Source: Candidatus Acidiferrales bacterium
Lineage (GTDB): Bacteria > Bacteroidota > Ignavibacteria > Kryptoniales > JAKASW01
Reading direction: 5' to 3'
NCBI GenBank assembly: GCA_035515795.1
Contig: DATJAY010000003.1
Coordinates: 62,001 to 126,000, forward strand
DNA: 64,000 bases
Shown: positions 34,767-43,969 of the stretch, in pieces
Layout: each line of letters starts with the position of its first letter
Position numbering within the stretch: the first letter of the stretch is position 1
Notes under the pieces: model-generated
Told to the model about the DNA's origin: nothing
What the model saw: only the letters and a program-made list of their open reading frames with translations
Databases searched by the model: none
Program-made: the position numbers and the translations under genes

Positions 34767-36965
34767 ATGGATATTGCTTACAGAAAAACCTATTACTATG
34801 CTTTTTTGTTCGTAAATATTTTATGTTTCCATGGAATCTCCGGCGCCACACGGGCACGTCAGGGAAACATACATAGAGGTCAATCCAACTCCGGTTCTCA
34901 TGTCGTCTACGTCTCGCCTGTGCCGGGTTCTGCCTATCTTACTCCGAGTACCAATATTATTATTCGCAGTGATGAGAGCATAGATGCGGCATCGCTTGCC
35001 GGTGACGGGTTATTCACGATCGTCGGGAGTCTTAGCGGCGATCATGCTGGAAACGCAGTACTTGCCAGCGATCGACGAACGATAATATTCAAACCCATTG
35101 TCCCATTCTCGCTGGGTGAAATCGTGAGCGTATCCATCGTGCGTCGGCTGCTGACGGCAGATGGAGATACGATATCGTTGAATCCGTTCTCTTTTAGGAT
35201 TTCCGGGCGCAATCTGAATGCTGATAAGGCACTGATTGCGGAGATCGCAGCGGCGAATTCGGAGATTCCAGATGTGCATCCGGAGTCCCCGACAAACCAA
35301 ACCAGCCGCACAATGAACGAACCACAATTGAAGAATGAGTTTGAAGGGCTGCCGGCTAATTTTCCTACTTTGAAGGTCACTCAATCGGACAACCCGAGTC
35401 CGGGATATATTTTTCTTTCAACGATCAGCAGCCCGATCAGCTCCGATTATGGCCATTACCTGATAATGGCAGATAATCAAGGGAGTCCCGTTTTCTACAA
35501 ATACATGGGAAGTGACCAGGCATGGGATTTTACCATGCAGCCCACCGGCGTGTTGACTTATTCATACCCCTTCATCGATCCCACGCGTTACGTAATGAAC
35601 ACGTCCTTTCAGATTATTGACAGCTTCAAATGCGGCAACGGCTATATCGACGATGGCCACGAGATGAAAATCTTGCCTGATGGTAACGTGATTCTCCTTG
35701 CCGATGATTACGAGCAGATCGATATGAGCAAAATTGTGCCGGGTGGCGACACGAATGCAGTGGTGCTTGAAAACGTAATCCAGGAATTGGACAAAAACAA
35801 AAACGTCATATTCCAATGGCGGACTTTCGACCATTTCAATATCACGGACGGCATAGGTACAAGCCTGACTACCGCGAACGTCGATCCTTTTCACTGCAAT
35901 GCGATTGAAATGGATCAGGATGGGAATATTCTTCTTTCATCCCGTTATCTCAGTGAAATAACAAAGATAGATATCGAGACGGGTGATATAATCTGGCGGC
36001 TCGGCGGAAAAAATAATCAATTTGACTTTGTCAACGATCCGATCGGATTTTCATACCAGCATGACATAAGGAGGCTTCCAAACGGCGACATAACATTGAT
36101 GGATAACGGCAACAAGCACACGCCGACGCATTCGAGGGCCGTGGAATACAAGCTGGATGAAGTCAACAAGACGGCTACGTTGGCGTGGCAGTTTGAGCAC
36201 AGCCCAAATGTCTATAACTCTTTCATGGGCGACGTGCAAAGGCTTGCGAACGGAAATACGTTGATCGGGTGGGGTGGCGCTCCAACTCCGACTATGACGG
36301 AAGTGAGGCCCGATGGAAGCATCGCACTTGAAATGACATTTCCCTTTGATTCCGCGTTGAGTTACCGGGCATATCGTTTCCCTTTCTTGTTTATCACATC
36401 ACCAACGGTCAGCGACACACTCAGAGGGGGTGATGTTACAACTCTAAGGTGGAAATCGTCCGGCGTTGATACTGTCGATGTTGACTGCTCTACCGATGGG
36501 GGCAACTCATGGTCCGGCATAACTGTAAATTATCCGGCTGATGCAGATTCGATAGATTTTGCGGTGCCGGCATTGTCCGCAGGATCAGACATAAAATTCC
36601 GAGTTATCCAGTCCGGCGCAACAAATAGAGGCGTAACATTTTTGAGCGATGCCGTTTCAATAGTAGGCGTTGAAAGCGTTCCGCCATCCGGTGGTCCTTA
36701 CACATTTTCTCTATCGAATAATTACCCCAACCCGTTCAATCCCTCAACGACCATCGACTATGAAATCTCTTCCGGGGGCTTTGTGACATTGAAGATTTAT
36801 GATATTCTTGGAAGAGATATAGAGACTCTTGTGGACGGGGCCAAGGTTCCTGGGAAATACAGCGCTACATTTGATGGGAGCAAGTTCTCGAGCGGTGTAT
36901 ATTTTTACCGGCTAACTACTTCGTCAGGATTCACAAAGGTCAACAAGATGGTGCTTGAAAAATAA
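34767..36965 (+). CDS. Arylsulfotransferase-like propeller protein, T9SS cargo
   Basis: 732 residues. A signal peptide (~1-32) is followed by an Ig-like Big_5 domain (VVYVSPVPGSAYLTPSTNIII, ~45-150) and then an arylsulfotransferase (ASST)-type beta-propeller (~200-540: QWRTFDHFNITD, DPFHCNAIEMDQDGNILLSSR, GDIIWRLGGKNNQF, YQHDIRRLPNGDITLMDNG). A short Ig-like segment precedes the C-terminal type A T9SS sorting domain ([17 protein letters not shown] ... [10 protein letters not shown] ... KMVLEK). It would be exported to the cell surface or medium. Whether it transfers sulfate is open: the His residues in DPFHCN and YQHDIRR are the candidates for the catalytic centre. Confidence 0.88.
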   Translation: MDIAYRKTYYYAFLFVNILCFHGISGATRARQGNIHRGQSNSGSHVVYVSPVPGSAYLTPSTNIIIRSDESIDAASLAGDGLFTIVGSLSGDHAGNAVLASDRRTIIFKPIVPFSLGEIVSVSIVRRLLTADGDTISLNPFSFRISGRNLNADKALIAEIAAANSEIPDVHPESPTNQTSRTMNEPQLKNEFEGLPANFPTLKVTQSDNPSPGYIFLSTISSPISSDYGHYLIMADNQGSPVFYKYMGSDQAWDFTMQPTGVLTYSYPFIDPTRYVMNTSFQIIDSFKCGNGYIDDGHEMKILPDGNVILLADDYEQIDMSKIVPGGDTNAVVLENVIQELDKNKNVIFQWRTFDHFNITDGIGTSLTTANVDPFHCNAIEMDQDGNILLSSRYLSEITKIDIETGDIIWRLGGKNNQFDFVNDPIGFSYQHDIRRLPNGDITLMDNGNKHTPTHSRAVEYKLDEVNKTATLAWQFEHSPNVYNSFMGDVQRLANGNTLIGWGGAPTPTMTEVRPDGSIALEMTFPFDSALSYRAYRFPFLFITSPTVSDTLRGGDVTTLRWKSSGVDTVDVDCSTDGGNSWSGITVNYPADADSIDFAVPALSAGSDIKFRVIQSGATNRGVTFLSDAVSIVGVESVPPSGGPYTFSLSNNYPNPFNPSTTIDYEISSGGFVTLKIYDILGRDIETLVDGAKVPGKYSATFDGSKFSSGVYFYRLTTSSGFTKVNKMVLEK

Positions 36966-37097
36966 CATTCGAAACCTTGAGAGTTGTCCGCAAAATGGTT
37001 AACATTTCAGAGTGTGGCCAATGTGCCGCGCGCGTCTCCGCCGAAGGCTTGCCATAGGCGGGAATTGTGTCGTGAACCTACAAAACAGGAGAAAACA

Positions 37098-37502
37098 ATG
37101 AAGAGGATCGTATTGCTAGCAGTAATTTTTGTTGGCGTTCTCACTCTCTCATCGAGTCTGGTCAGCGCCCAGAATGCCAATATGAAGCCGGAAGCCGGGC
37201 CGAAAGTCGTAGATATGAAACTTGGCGCGGGGATACAGGACAAGCAGATCACTGGCGAGGATTCGACATTCGCTCTCAACGCAAAAGTTTATGCCTGGAT
37301 GAAAGTTACGGGCGCCGCCGGCGATTCAATTGTGGTAACGTGGAAACACGCTGACAAGGAATACAAAGCGACGATCGGCGTCGGTGGAAGTCCCTGGCGA
37401 ACCTGGGCTTATAAAACGGTAAGTGCCGCAGGTGATTGGACAGTGACGGTTTTAACCCAATCCGGAGAAGTTCTCAAAACGGGAAGCTTCACAGTCAAGT
37501 AA
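37098..37502 (+). CDS. Secreted DUF2914 protein
   Basis: 134 residues from ATG 37098 behind AGGAG. A signal peptide (MKRIVLLAVIFVGVLTLSS..VSA) precedes a single DUF2914 domain: KVYAWMKVTGAAGDSIVVTWKH followed by SPWRTWAYKTV..AGDWTVTVLTQSGEVL. Such domains are small beta-sandwiches found alone or on membrane proteins; function is unknown. It follows the T9SS cargo gene by 132 bp on the same strand. Confidence 0.85.
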   Translation: MKRIVLLAVIFVGVLTLSSSLVSAQNANMKPEAGPKVVDMKLGAGIQDKQITGEDSTFALNAKVYAWMKVTGAAGDSIVVTWKHADKEYKATIGVGGSPWRTWAYKTVSAAGDWTVTVLTQSGEVLKTGSFTVK

Positions 37503-37514
37503 TTTTTTTCTTAT

Positions 37515-37550
37515 AAACCTTGCGGAGGCCTGAACGCCTTCGCGAGGTTT
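37515..37550 (+). promoter_or_regulatory. Stem-loop covering the DUF72 ribosome site
   Basis: AAACCTTGCGGAGGC (37515-37529) pairs with GCCTTCGCGAGGTTT (37536-37550): 13 Watson-Crick pairs and two G-T pairs with a 6-nt loop. The likely Shine-Dalgarno GAGG (37544-37547) for ATG 37557 lies inside the right arm. There is no T-run after it, so a terminator is unlikely. Confidence 0.45.
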
Positions 37551-37556
37551 GCAAAT

Positions 37557-38306
37557 ATGCCCGCCCATATTCACATAGGCTGTTGCGGTTGGAGTTATCT
37601 CGACGAAAAGGAATTTCGAGAACCTGAAGGTCTCAGGCCCGGGCATTCAAAGCTTCAAGCCTATGTGAGATTGTTCGACTCCGTAGAAATTAATTCCACT
37701 TTTTACAGACTCCCCCGGCTTTCCACTGCGGAGAGGTGGCGCAAAGAGGCTGACGAAGTAAATCCGGGATTTGGATTCACCGTCAAGGTATATCAAGGGA
37801 TAACTCACCTCCACCGGTTCCGGAAAAAAGAATCGCTCGATACCTACAGAATTATCAAAGATATCTGCTCCGTACTTCGTTCGAATCTGGTTCTTTTTCA
37901 ATCTCCGGCAAGTTTTAAACCGTCTCCGGAGAATATCGATGCCATGACGGAATTCTTTGACAAAATAGATAGAGAAGGAATCGTTACGGCCTGGGAGCCG
38001 AGGGGAAAATGGTACGACGACTCAAGACTCGTTGAAAAAGTTTGTGCGGATTGCAAGCTGGTACACTGCGTTGACCCATTCCGGAACGATGCACTTGTGT
38101 TAGGGAAGACAAAGACCGCTTATTTCAGGCTGCACGGCTTCGGGAAGCCCAGTATGTACCAGTATGATTTTTCCGAAGAAGAATTGTACCGGTTGCAGAA
38201 AAAAATAGATTCATTGTCATATGAGATGAAATACGTTTATGTCTTCTTCAACAACGCGGCCTGTTACGGGAACGCTGCGGCATTCCAGAAGATGCTGGCT
38301 AAATGA
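37557..38306 (+). CDS. DUF72 family protein
   Basis: 249 residues of the DUF72 (YecE-like) TIM-barrel family: IHIGCCGWSYLDEKEF at the start, VEINSTFYRLPRLSTAERW, FTVKVYQGITHLHRF, LFQSPASFKP, AWEPRGKWYD, TAYFRLHGFGKP and the late YVFFNNAACYGNAA. All canonical blocks are present and the length is normal. Function is not established for the family. A hairpin covers its ribosome site. Confidence 0.93.
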   Translation: MPAHIHIGCCGWSYLDEKEFREPEGLRPGHSKLQAYVRLFDSVEINSTFYRLPRLSTAERWRKEADEVNPGFGFTVKVYQGITHLHRFRKKESLDTYRIIKDICSVLRSNLVLFQSPASFKPSPENIDAMTEFFDKIDREGIVTAWEPRGKWYDDSRLVEKVCADCKLVHCVDPFRNDALVLGKTKTAYFRLHGFGKPSMYQYDFSEEELYRLQKKIDSLSYEMKYVYVFFNNAACYGNAAAFQKMLAK

Positions 38307-38324
38307 TTCCAATCTCATTGCGGC

Positions 38325-40091
38325 CTAGAATTCGTATCCGAGATTCAACCCCAATCGTATCTGATTATAGCCGGCCAGCTTATACGTTGGCCCATAGAAT
38401 ACGCCGAATGCGTCCATGAAAATCGTTTTCAAACCGACACTCGGGATTACCGTAAAATTTGGGTCAACAATATGGAACACCCCTCCGATCGAAAGATCGG
38501 TGATGGTTTGATAGAAATATTTTGGTGAAGTGTCCTCAATCGGATTAAGTCGGATCACGCCGATGCTCGCCTGAATAAACAGCGGATGTAAATCTTCGAT
38601 AGGATGGTACCTGAATCCTGAGGAAAGCGAAAAAGTTTCGTCGCGAATGTAAGATACTATAGGGTATGGAGAAGTTTCAGTCCAATCCGTGGGGGTTTGC
38701 TTGATTCTTGAATAGGAAAATGAGGAAACAATAGCCTCATCTGAGTTCAAATAGATGTCTCCCTCAATTGAGAATTCTGAATAGCTCGAATACGAATCAG
38801 AGGAACTTCCAAAATTGGCCCAGTAATTTCCAGTATCTGCCCAACTCAAGCTTTGTTTTTCCATCTTTCCTACTACGACGTTATATGAATAGCCTCCTGA
38901 AACGATGATATTGCTCGGAGAATTTTGACGCTGAGTCTCGATACTATTTCCCATCAGCAAATTGGGATCAGCACTCAATGTGAACTGAAATGTTTCCCAT
39001 GGATAATCCCAGTCAAACGGGGAATTGAGATAATTCTCGATACTATTGTGCCACAATCCGGCATATCCCACCATGGCTTTTATGCCGCCGGCTTCAATTC
39101 CAACGTTAAAACCGTGAGTGTAAGCGCTATAATAGCGCGGCTTCGGTCCTTCAGTAAAAAAGCCAGCATACATTTCCTGAATGTATGAAATCCCGCCGCC
39201 GAGATAAATCGGGTGCCAGACGTAACCTAGTCCAAGCCGACCCGTGACATCGTTCGGGAAATTGTTCCAATCGTTGAACAGTGCCTCAAATGAAGATTCC
39301 GCTTCAAAATCAGGAGCGCTCCCGACCTTATCGAGCGGCTTCATGGCCCCGGCCGTTAATTCAAGCTCAAAGAACTCATTCGCAATCGGCAATCCTTCAA
39401 TTCCTACAATTAGCTGCGCAGGTGAAGGAGCGGAAAGCGTCTGTGAAACGACTCGTCCGCTGTCAGGATTCCAGACGCTCTCCTGATATTCAACTTTAGT
39501 CCCAAAGTTCATAAGTGAAATGCCGATGTTCAACCGGTTGGAAAATACTTCGGGGCTGTATGTAGCCCCTGCGCTAAATAAAAGATGGTCCAAAGTAATT
39601 TGCCAAGCGACCTGTTTTGAATATCTTATCTGTGCGCCTACTGCAAGCTCATCACCAAGATGCGTTGCGTAACCTGCAGCAAATGTTCGCGTGTAAAAAT
39701 GCATCGTTATGTCTCTATAACCTTGCGGGGTCGTGTCGATTACCGCGCTGACCATGTCAAAACCATAATCGGTATATTCTAAGCCGATGCTGCCAAAGTC
39801 TTCTATCTTTGTCGCAAGGGCGAGAGAACTCAGCGGTATGTTCCCTGCCCACGATTCGAATGGATTTCTGAAAAACGACAGACTTGCATCTTCCGCATAG
39901 GCCAAATTCGCCGGATTGTATTCCATGGCATCGATTGGGTTTTTCGAAGCTACTCCTTGCTCACCAATGCCCTGGGAGCTGACTGACCTTGGATAAAGCA
40001 GCGCTTGAAAAGCTGCTTGTGATTGTGCGAATAAATTCTCGGAAGAAATGAAAAGTGAAACTAAGGTGATGATTGCTCTGCAAACTTGCAT
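38325..40091 (-). CDS. PorV/PorQ-like outer-membrane beta-barrel
   Basis: 588 residues from ATG 40091, chosen because GGAGG lies 4-5 nt before it; an ATG ten codons earlier (40121) has no such site. A signal peptide (MQVCRAIITLVSLFISSENLFAQ) is followed by PRSVSSQGIGEQGVASKNPIDAMEYNPANLAYAEDASLSFFRN, the typical opening of the FadL-like PorV/PorQ group. A long run of amphipathic strands ends at an aromatic/charged C-terminal strand (RLGLNLGYEF). In T9SS organisms PorV shuttles cargo to the surface; this paralogue is longer than PorV (~400), so its specific role is uncertain. It converges with DUF72. Confidence 0.78.
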   Translation of the reverse strand: MQVCRAIITLVSLFISSENLFAQSQAAFQALLYPRSVSSQGIGEQGVASKNPIDAMEYNPANLAYAEDASLSFFRNPFESWAGNIPLSSLALATKIEDFGSIGLEYTDYGFDMVSAVIDTTPQGYRDITMHFYTRTFAAGYATHLGDELAVGAQIRYSKQVAWQITLDHLLFSAGATYSPEVFSNRLNIGISLMNFGTKVEYQESVWNPDSGRVVSQTLSAPSPAQLIVGIEGLPIANEFFELELTAGAMKPLDKVGSAPDFEAESSFEALFNDWNNFPNDVTGRLGLGYVWHPIYLGGGISYIQEMYAGFFTEGPKPRYYSAYTHGFNVGIEAGGIKAMVGYAGLWHNSIENYLNSPFDWDYPWETFQFTLSADPNLLMGNSIETQRQNSPSNIIVSGGYSYNVVVGKMEKQSLSWADTGNYWANFGSSSDSYSSYSEFSIEGDIYLNSDEAIVSSFSYSRIKQTPTDWTETSPYPIVSYIRDETFSLSSGFRYHPIEDLHPLFIQASIGVIRLNPIEDTSPKYFYQTITDLSIGGVFHIVDPNFTVIPSVGLKTIFMDAFGVFYGPTYKLAGYNQIRLGLNLGYEF

Positions 40092-40121
40092 ACAGCCTCC
40101 AGCGACAGTGTTTTGTTTCAT

Positions 40122-40729
40122 GCCGAAACTTATTTCATCGAGAAAATTTAGGTCAGCCGATGTCTAGTATCAAGGCCCTCCTATGCGGACGCATGGCATT
40201 TTACAGTGAATGACAGGAAACCATAGCCTTTAAAAAGTGTGACACCTGTCATTTGTAATGAAATCTTTTTGGAATTAACTTTGTTAGTTATTATGCTGGT
40301 CAGTAGATGGGTTCCATGGTGATAAGGAATTCGTCTGCCAGATAACGCTACAGAGAGATAGGGACAACACGTGCTGAAATCCTTCACGGAGGATGCAGGC
40401 ACGAGAGAGCGAATCCAGGATAGAAAGAAACTCTCTGTGCGTTCAAAATGAAACAGAAGTACAAATGGAGAAGGAGAGATGTCCCAGGATACTGCCCGTC
40501 GGTCCACACTTGTGGATCATCCAATCAAGTTAGCTGTGCCTAAAGTGCAGCCCATATTTAATCTTCAAATTCCATTCGGCCGATTATTAATCCTGATCGG
40601 AAAATCAAAACTGTAAACTATTAAGAAAGCCCTGATGCTGGTGGATATGAGATGGTCACCGCCAAAGGTGGCTGACCACAATTCATAGTTGTTGCATTTG
40701 AACAAGCAAAAAAATAACAGGAGGAAAAA
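40122..40729. other. Intergenic, no gene supported
   Basis: About 600 bp. A 108-codon minus frame (40181-40507) has no ribosome site and an unnatural composition. The right end contains AGGAGG before ATG 40730. No clear repeat was found. Confidence 0.4.
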
Positions 40730-43342
40730 ATGACTAACTCTACAAACCGCCGGTTTGTGCTTGCAGACTGGCTAGGAAGGGTTGCCATGCTGGGATTGAT
40801 ACTCGCAGCATCCGCAGCTCTTGCGCAATCAGCAAAACCGCTTGAAACCATCCTCAATCCGGATGGAAGCGTAATGTCCGGAATTACACGAGGAAGTTTC
40901 GACGCCCGCGGATACAGGATGGTCACTGCGAGGGACGGTTCCCCGAGATTTGTAAAGGCCACCTCCGATCCCAACGATAAAAATTGGGATCCGTCATTCA
41001 CCGTCGCAGGCGTCGGCGGTTACCTTGACGTAGTAACATATAACGGTGATACACTGTATGTCGGCGGTTCCTTCGGCAGTGCGGGAAATGTCGTAGCGAA
41101 CAATATTGCGAAATACAATTTAACCACTAATACATGGTCGGCTTTCGATACGACGAGCGCTGACAGAGGAACTAACGACCAAGTGGATTATATACTTGTC
41201 AATGGTAACGATGTTTACATCGGCGGTTACTTTACTTCGGCGGGCGGTGCAGCCGCAAATTATGTCGCTGATTACAACACATCCACAGGGACATTTTCAT
41301 CTTTGGGGACAGGAACGTCAAACGGAACGGATAGCTATGTCTATTGCATGGTCTATTTCGGAGGTAATCTGTACGTTGGCGGCCACTTTGCGAATGCGGG
41401 CGGCAATGCTGCAGCCTACGTAGCAAGGTGGGACGGCTCGTCATGGCACGCACTTGGCTCCGGGGTCGACAATAACGTGGATGCCATGATAATCTGGAGC
41501 GGCGCCCTATATGTCGGTGGCTCCTTTCTCAATGCGGGCGGCAGCACTGCAAATTATATAGCCAAATGGGATGGTACAAACTGGAGCAGCGTCGGAGCCA
41601 CAGCAACTGATCTAAACGATGCAGTGTATGCTTTTGCCGTTGCCAATAACGGCCTGTATGTCGGCGGAGATTTCACAACGGCAGGCGCAACCACTGTCAA
41701 CTATGTAACAAGATGGGACGGAACAAAGTGGAACATGGTAGGAGCCGGAGTAAGTGGCTATGTTGAAGCCTTTGCACTTTCCGGCAGCACGCTATATGTA
41801 ATCGGAGGGTTTTCCGCTGCGGGCCTGATCACGGTAAACAATATCGCTACTGTCGATACATCGACGAATGTCTGGTCGGCGCTTGGATCACTTGCCAGCA
41901 TAGGAACGAATGATTGGGGATGGGTGAGTGCGGTCGTCAACGGCAAACTTTATCTGTCCGGCGGTTTTACCAGGGCAGGAAGTGTAAGTGCATTTGGAAT
42001 CGCAAGCTGGGATGGATTAACATGGTCGTCTCTCGGGGGAACAACGAATGCACCCGGCGGAAATGTATATGCGATGGCAATTGACAGTTCTAACATTTTT
42101 GTCGGCGGAAGCTTCCTCACCGCAGGCAATGTTGCAGCCAATCATGTCGCCGTGTATAACACAAACAGCAAAACATGGTCAGCACTTGGCGTTGGAACTG
42201 CAAACGGTGTTGATGGCACCGTCTATGCTCTTGCAATGTTAGGCGGAAACTTGTATGTAGGCGGCAGTTTTACTCACGCAAATGGGAATCCAGCCAACCG
42301 CATCGCAATGTGGAATGGAACATCATGGAGCACTCTCGGAACCACTCCGAACGATGGTGTAACAAACACCGTGAGGGCACTCGCAAGCTTTGGGTCGGAT
42401 TTGTACGTCGGCGGAAACTTCACTGCCACCGGCTCGGGAGCGACCGTCAATCATATAGTGAAATGGAGCGGCACGTCATGGTCTGCCCTAGGCACGGGAG
42501 TTAATAACACTGTCTATGCGATCGCTGCCGGGAACAACGAAATTTATGTCGGTGGAATATTCTCTCAGGCCGGAGGCGGTTCTGCTAATTATGTGGCATC
42601 ATGGAACGGATCAAACTGGTCTGCACTTGGATCACCAACAAATGGTGTCGACAACACCGTTTATGCCTTGGCAACATACGGCGATACGCTGTTCGCGGGA
42701 GGAATATTCGCAAATGCCGGAGGGAGCCCCGCTAGTTGCCTCGCAAAGTGGAACACGCACGCGTGGACCGTTCTCGGCGCTGGTGTCGCCAGCAATGTGT
42801 ACTCAATGGCGATAAATGGGACAAATCTTTTCATCGGAGGCGGATTCTCGACGAGCGGGCTTGTCAACGTCAACAACATAATCGAATGGAGCATCAAAGA
42901 CAGCTCATTCGCTACCCTAGGTGATGGCGTCAATAATACGGTTGATGTTATCTCTTCGACGGGCAATGATACTTATGTGGGCGGTGCTTTCAGCACAGCG
43001 GGAGGTAGACCATCATATCGATTTGCCCGGTACAATCCGAACGGAATCGTTGCGGTCAGGGAGCAACAGCCTGTCGCCGGAACATTCAGATTGTTTCAGA
43101 ACTATCCCAACCCATTTAACCCGACGACAGTCATCAGTTATCGCTTGTCATCCGTCGGTCACGCGACATTGAAGGTCTATGATGTTCTCGGCAGAGAAGT
43201 TGCGACTCTCGTGGATGGAAACCAGGATGCTGGTACACATGCTGTCACGTTCGATGGCTCGCGCCTTTCGAGCGGAGTCTACTTTTACAGGCTCACGACG
43301 GGAAATTTCAGCGATGTAAAAAAGCTAATGGTCGTCAAATAA
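40730..43342 (+). CDS. Large secreted beta-propeller repeat protein, T9SS cargo
   Basis: 870 residues with a strong ribosome site (AGGAGG). A signal peptide (~18-34, [13 protein letters not shown]) is followed by about fifteen repeats of 40-55 residues with the pattern [30 protein letters not shown] (~100-770), a kelch/galactose-oxidase-like propeller. The C-terminal type A T9SS sorting domain reads [17 protein letters not shown] ... [15 protein letters not shown] ... [11 protein letters not shown] ... KLMVVK. The repeats are similar in DNA as well. Surface-exposed or released; ligand unknown. The propeller may occur as two or more separate rings. Confidence 0.88.
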   Translation: MTNSTNRRFVLADWLGRVAMLGLILAASAALAQSAKPLETILNPDGSVMSGITRGSFDARGYRMVTARDGSPRFVKATSDPNDKNWDPSFTVAGVGGYLDVVTYNGDTLYVGGSFGSAGNVVANNIAKYNLTTNTWSAFDTTSADRGTNDQVDYILVNGNDVYIGGYFTSAGGAAANYVADYNTSTGTFSSLGTGTSNGTDSYVYCMVYFGGNLYVGGHFANAGGNAAAYVARWDGSSWHALGSGVDNNVDAMIIWSGALYVGGSFLNAGGSTANYIAKWDGTNWSSVGATATDLNDAVYAFAVANNGLYVGGDFTTAGATTVNYVTRWDGTKWNMVGAGVSGYVEAFALSGSTLYVIGGFSAAGLITVNNIATVDTSTNVWSALGSLASIGTNDWGWVSAVVNGKLYLSGGFTRAGSVSAFGIASWDGLTWSSLGGTTNAPGGNVYAMAIDSSNIFVGGSFLTAGNVAANHVAVYNTNSKTWSALGVGTANGVDGTVYALAMLGGNLYVGGSFTHANGNPANRIAMWNGTSWSTLGTTPNDGVTNTVRALASFGSDLYVGGNFTATGSGATVNHIVKWSGTSWSALGTGVNNTVYAIAAGNNEIYVGGIFSQAGGGSANYVASWNGSNWSALGSPTNGVDNTVYALATYGDTLFAGGIFANAGGSPASCLAKWNTHAWTVLGAGVASNVYSMAINGTNLFIGGGFSTSGLVNVNNIIEWSIKDSSFATLGDGVNNTVDVISSTGNDTYVGGAFSTAGGRPSYRFARYNPNGIVAVREQQPVAGTFRLFQNYPNPFNPTTVISYRLSSVGHATLKVYDVLGREVATLVDGNQDAGTHAVTFDGSRLSSGVYFYRLTTGNFSDVKKLMVVK

Positions 43343-43352
43343 AAAACCATAG

Positions 43353-43424
43353 CAGGTTTTTGGGTTTCTCGCCAAAGCAGATGTCCTCACTTGGCGAATC
43401 GAGCGGGCGAGAGACCCAAACCTG
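43353..43424 (+). terminator. Long nested stem-loop after the propeller gene
   Basis: CAGGTTTTTGGGTTTCTCGC (43353-43372) pairs with GCGAGAGACCCAAACCTG (43407-43424) with small bulges. Inside, CGCCAA and TTGGCG form a second stem. It begins 11 bp after the stop. No T-run follows, so it may act as a Rho-independent-like stop or a 3' stabiliser. Confidence 0.5.
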
Positions 43425-43461
43425 ATGCAAAAAAGGATCAAAGGAGGAGGAAGAGGTAAGG

Positions 43462-43884
43462 TTGAGTGACGGATACTTCAAGGGAATTCTCTTTCTGATT
43501 CTCGGTTTGACGTATGTAGGTAACATGTCAGCGCAGAGCAGCGCACAATCCGATTCCCTGCTAGAATAGGAGTAGGAAGAGAGGGGGGCCATATTTTGAT
43601 ATTTCATTTCTCAGATCGCGAGACAGGCCGTCATCTTTGCCTCCGCCTCAAGCATCCATCGTCGTCGTAGCTCCAAACGGTAACGATTCGTGGCCGATCG
43701 GGAACGTCGAGAACATACGCCGGGCTTCATCAGGTATTTATGGCGATGTAAAGGTAGAGCTTTCAACAGACGGGGGTTTAACCTATACAGTACTTTCCGG
43801 CAGCGTCGCAAACACAGGATTACTGCCGTGGATTCAAAAGGAATTGAAAGCGGTCGAAGCGAGGAGGTTGAAATAAGAAGATAA
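43462..43884 (+). pseudogene. Decayed secreted protein with Ig/FN3-like fragments
   Basis: Starts well: GGAGGAGG..., TTG 43462, then a signal peptide (YFKGILFLILGLTYVGNMSAQ) that hits TAG at 43567-43569. Downstream, one frame reads VVAPNGNDSWPIGNVENIR, then DVKVELSTDGGLTYTVLSGSV (43637-43800), a typical Ig-like cell-surface module. Near the end another frame reads RITAVDSKGIESGRSEEVEI, the end of an FN3 module. The pieces are in different frames, so the gene has lost internal segments and is inactive. It lies just behind a T9SS cargo gene and was probably a similar exported protein. Confidence 0.5.
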
Positions 43885-43969
43885 CAGGGCAAGATTCTCC
43901 AGCAATCTCCTCATCACTCGCTTTGACAATTCAAACGGCATCGCTACCGACTAAGCGGAGCCTCTGCGG

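Noticed and set aside
40181-40507. 108-codon minus frame in the large intergenic region
   Set aside because: No ribosome site, unusual composition, no similarity I recognise.
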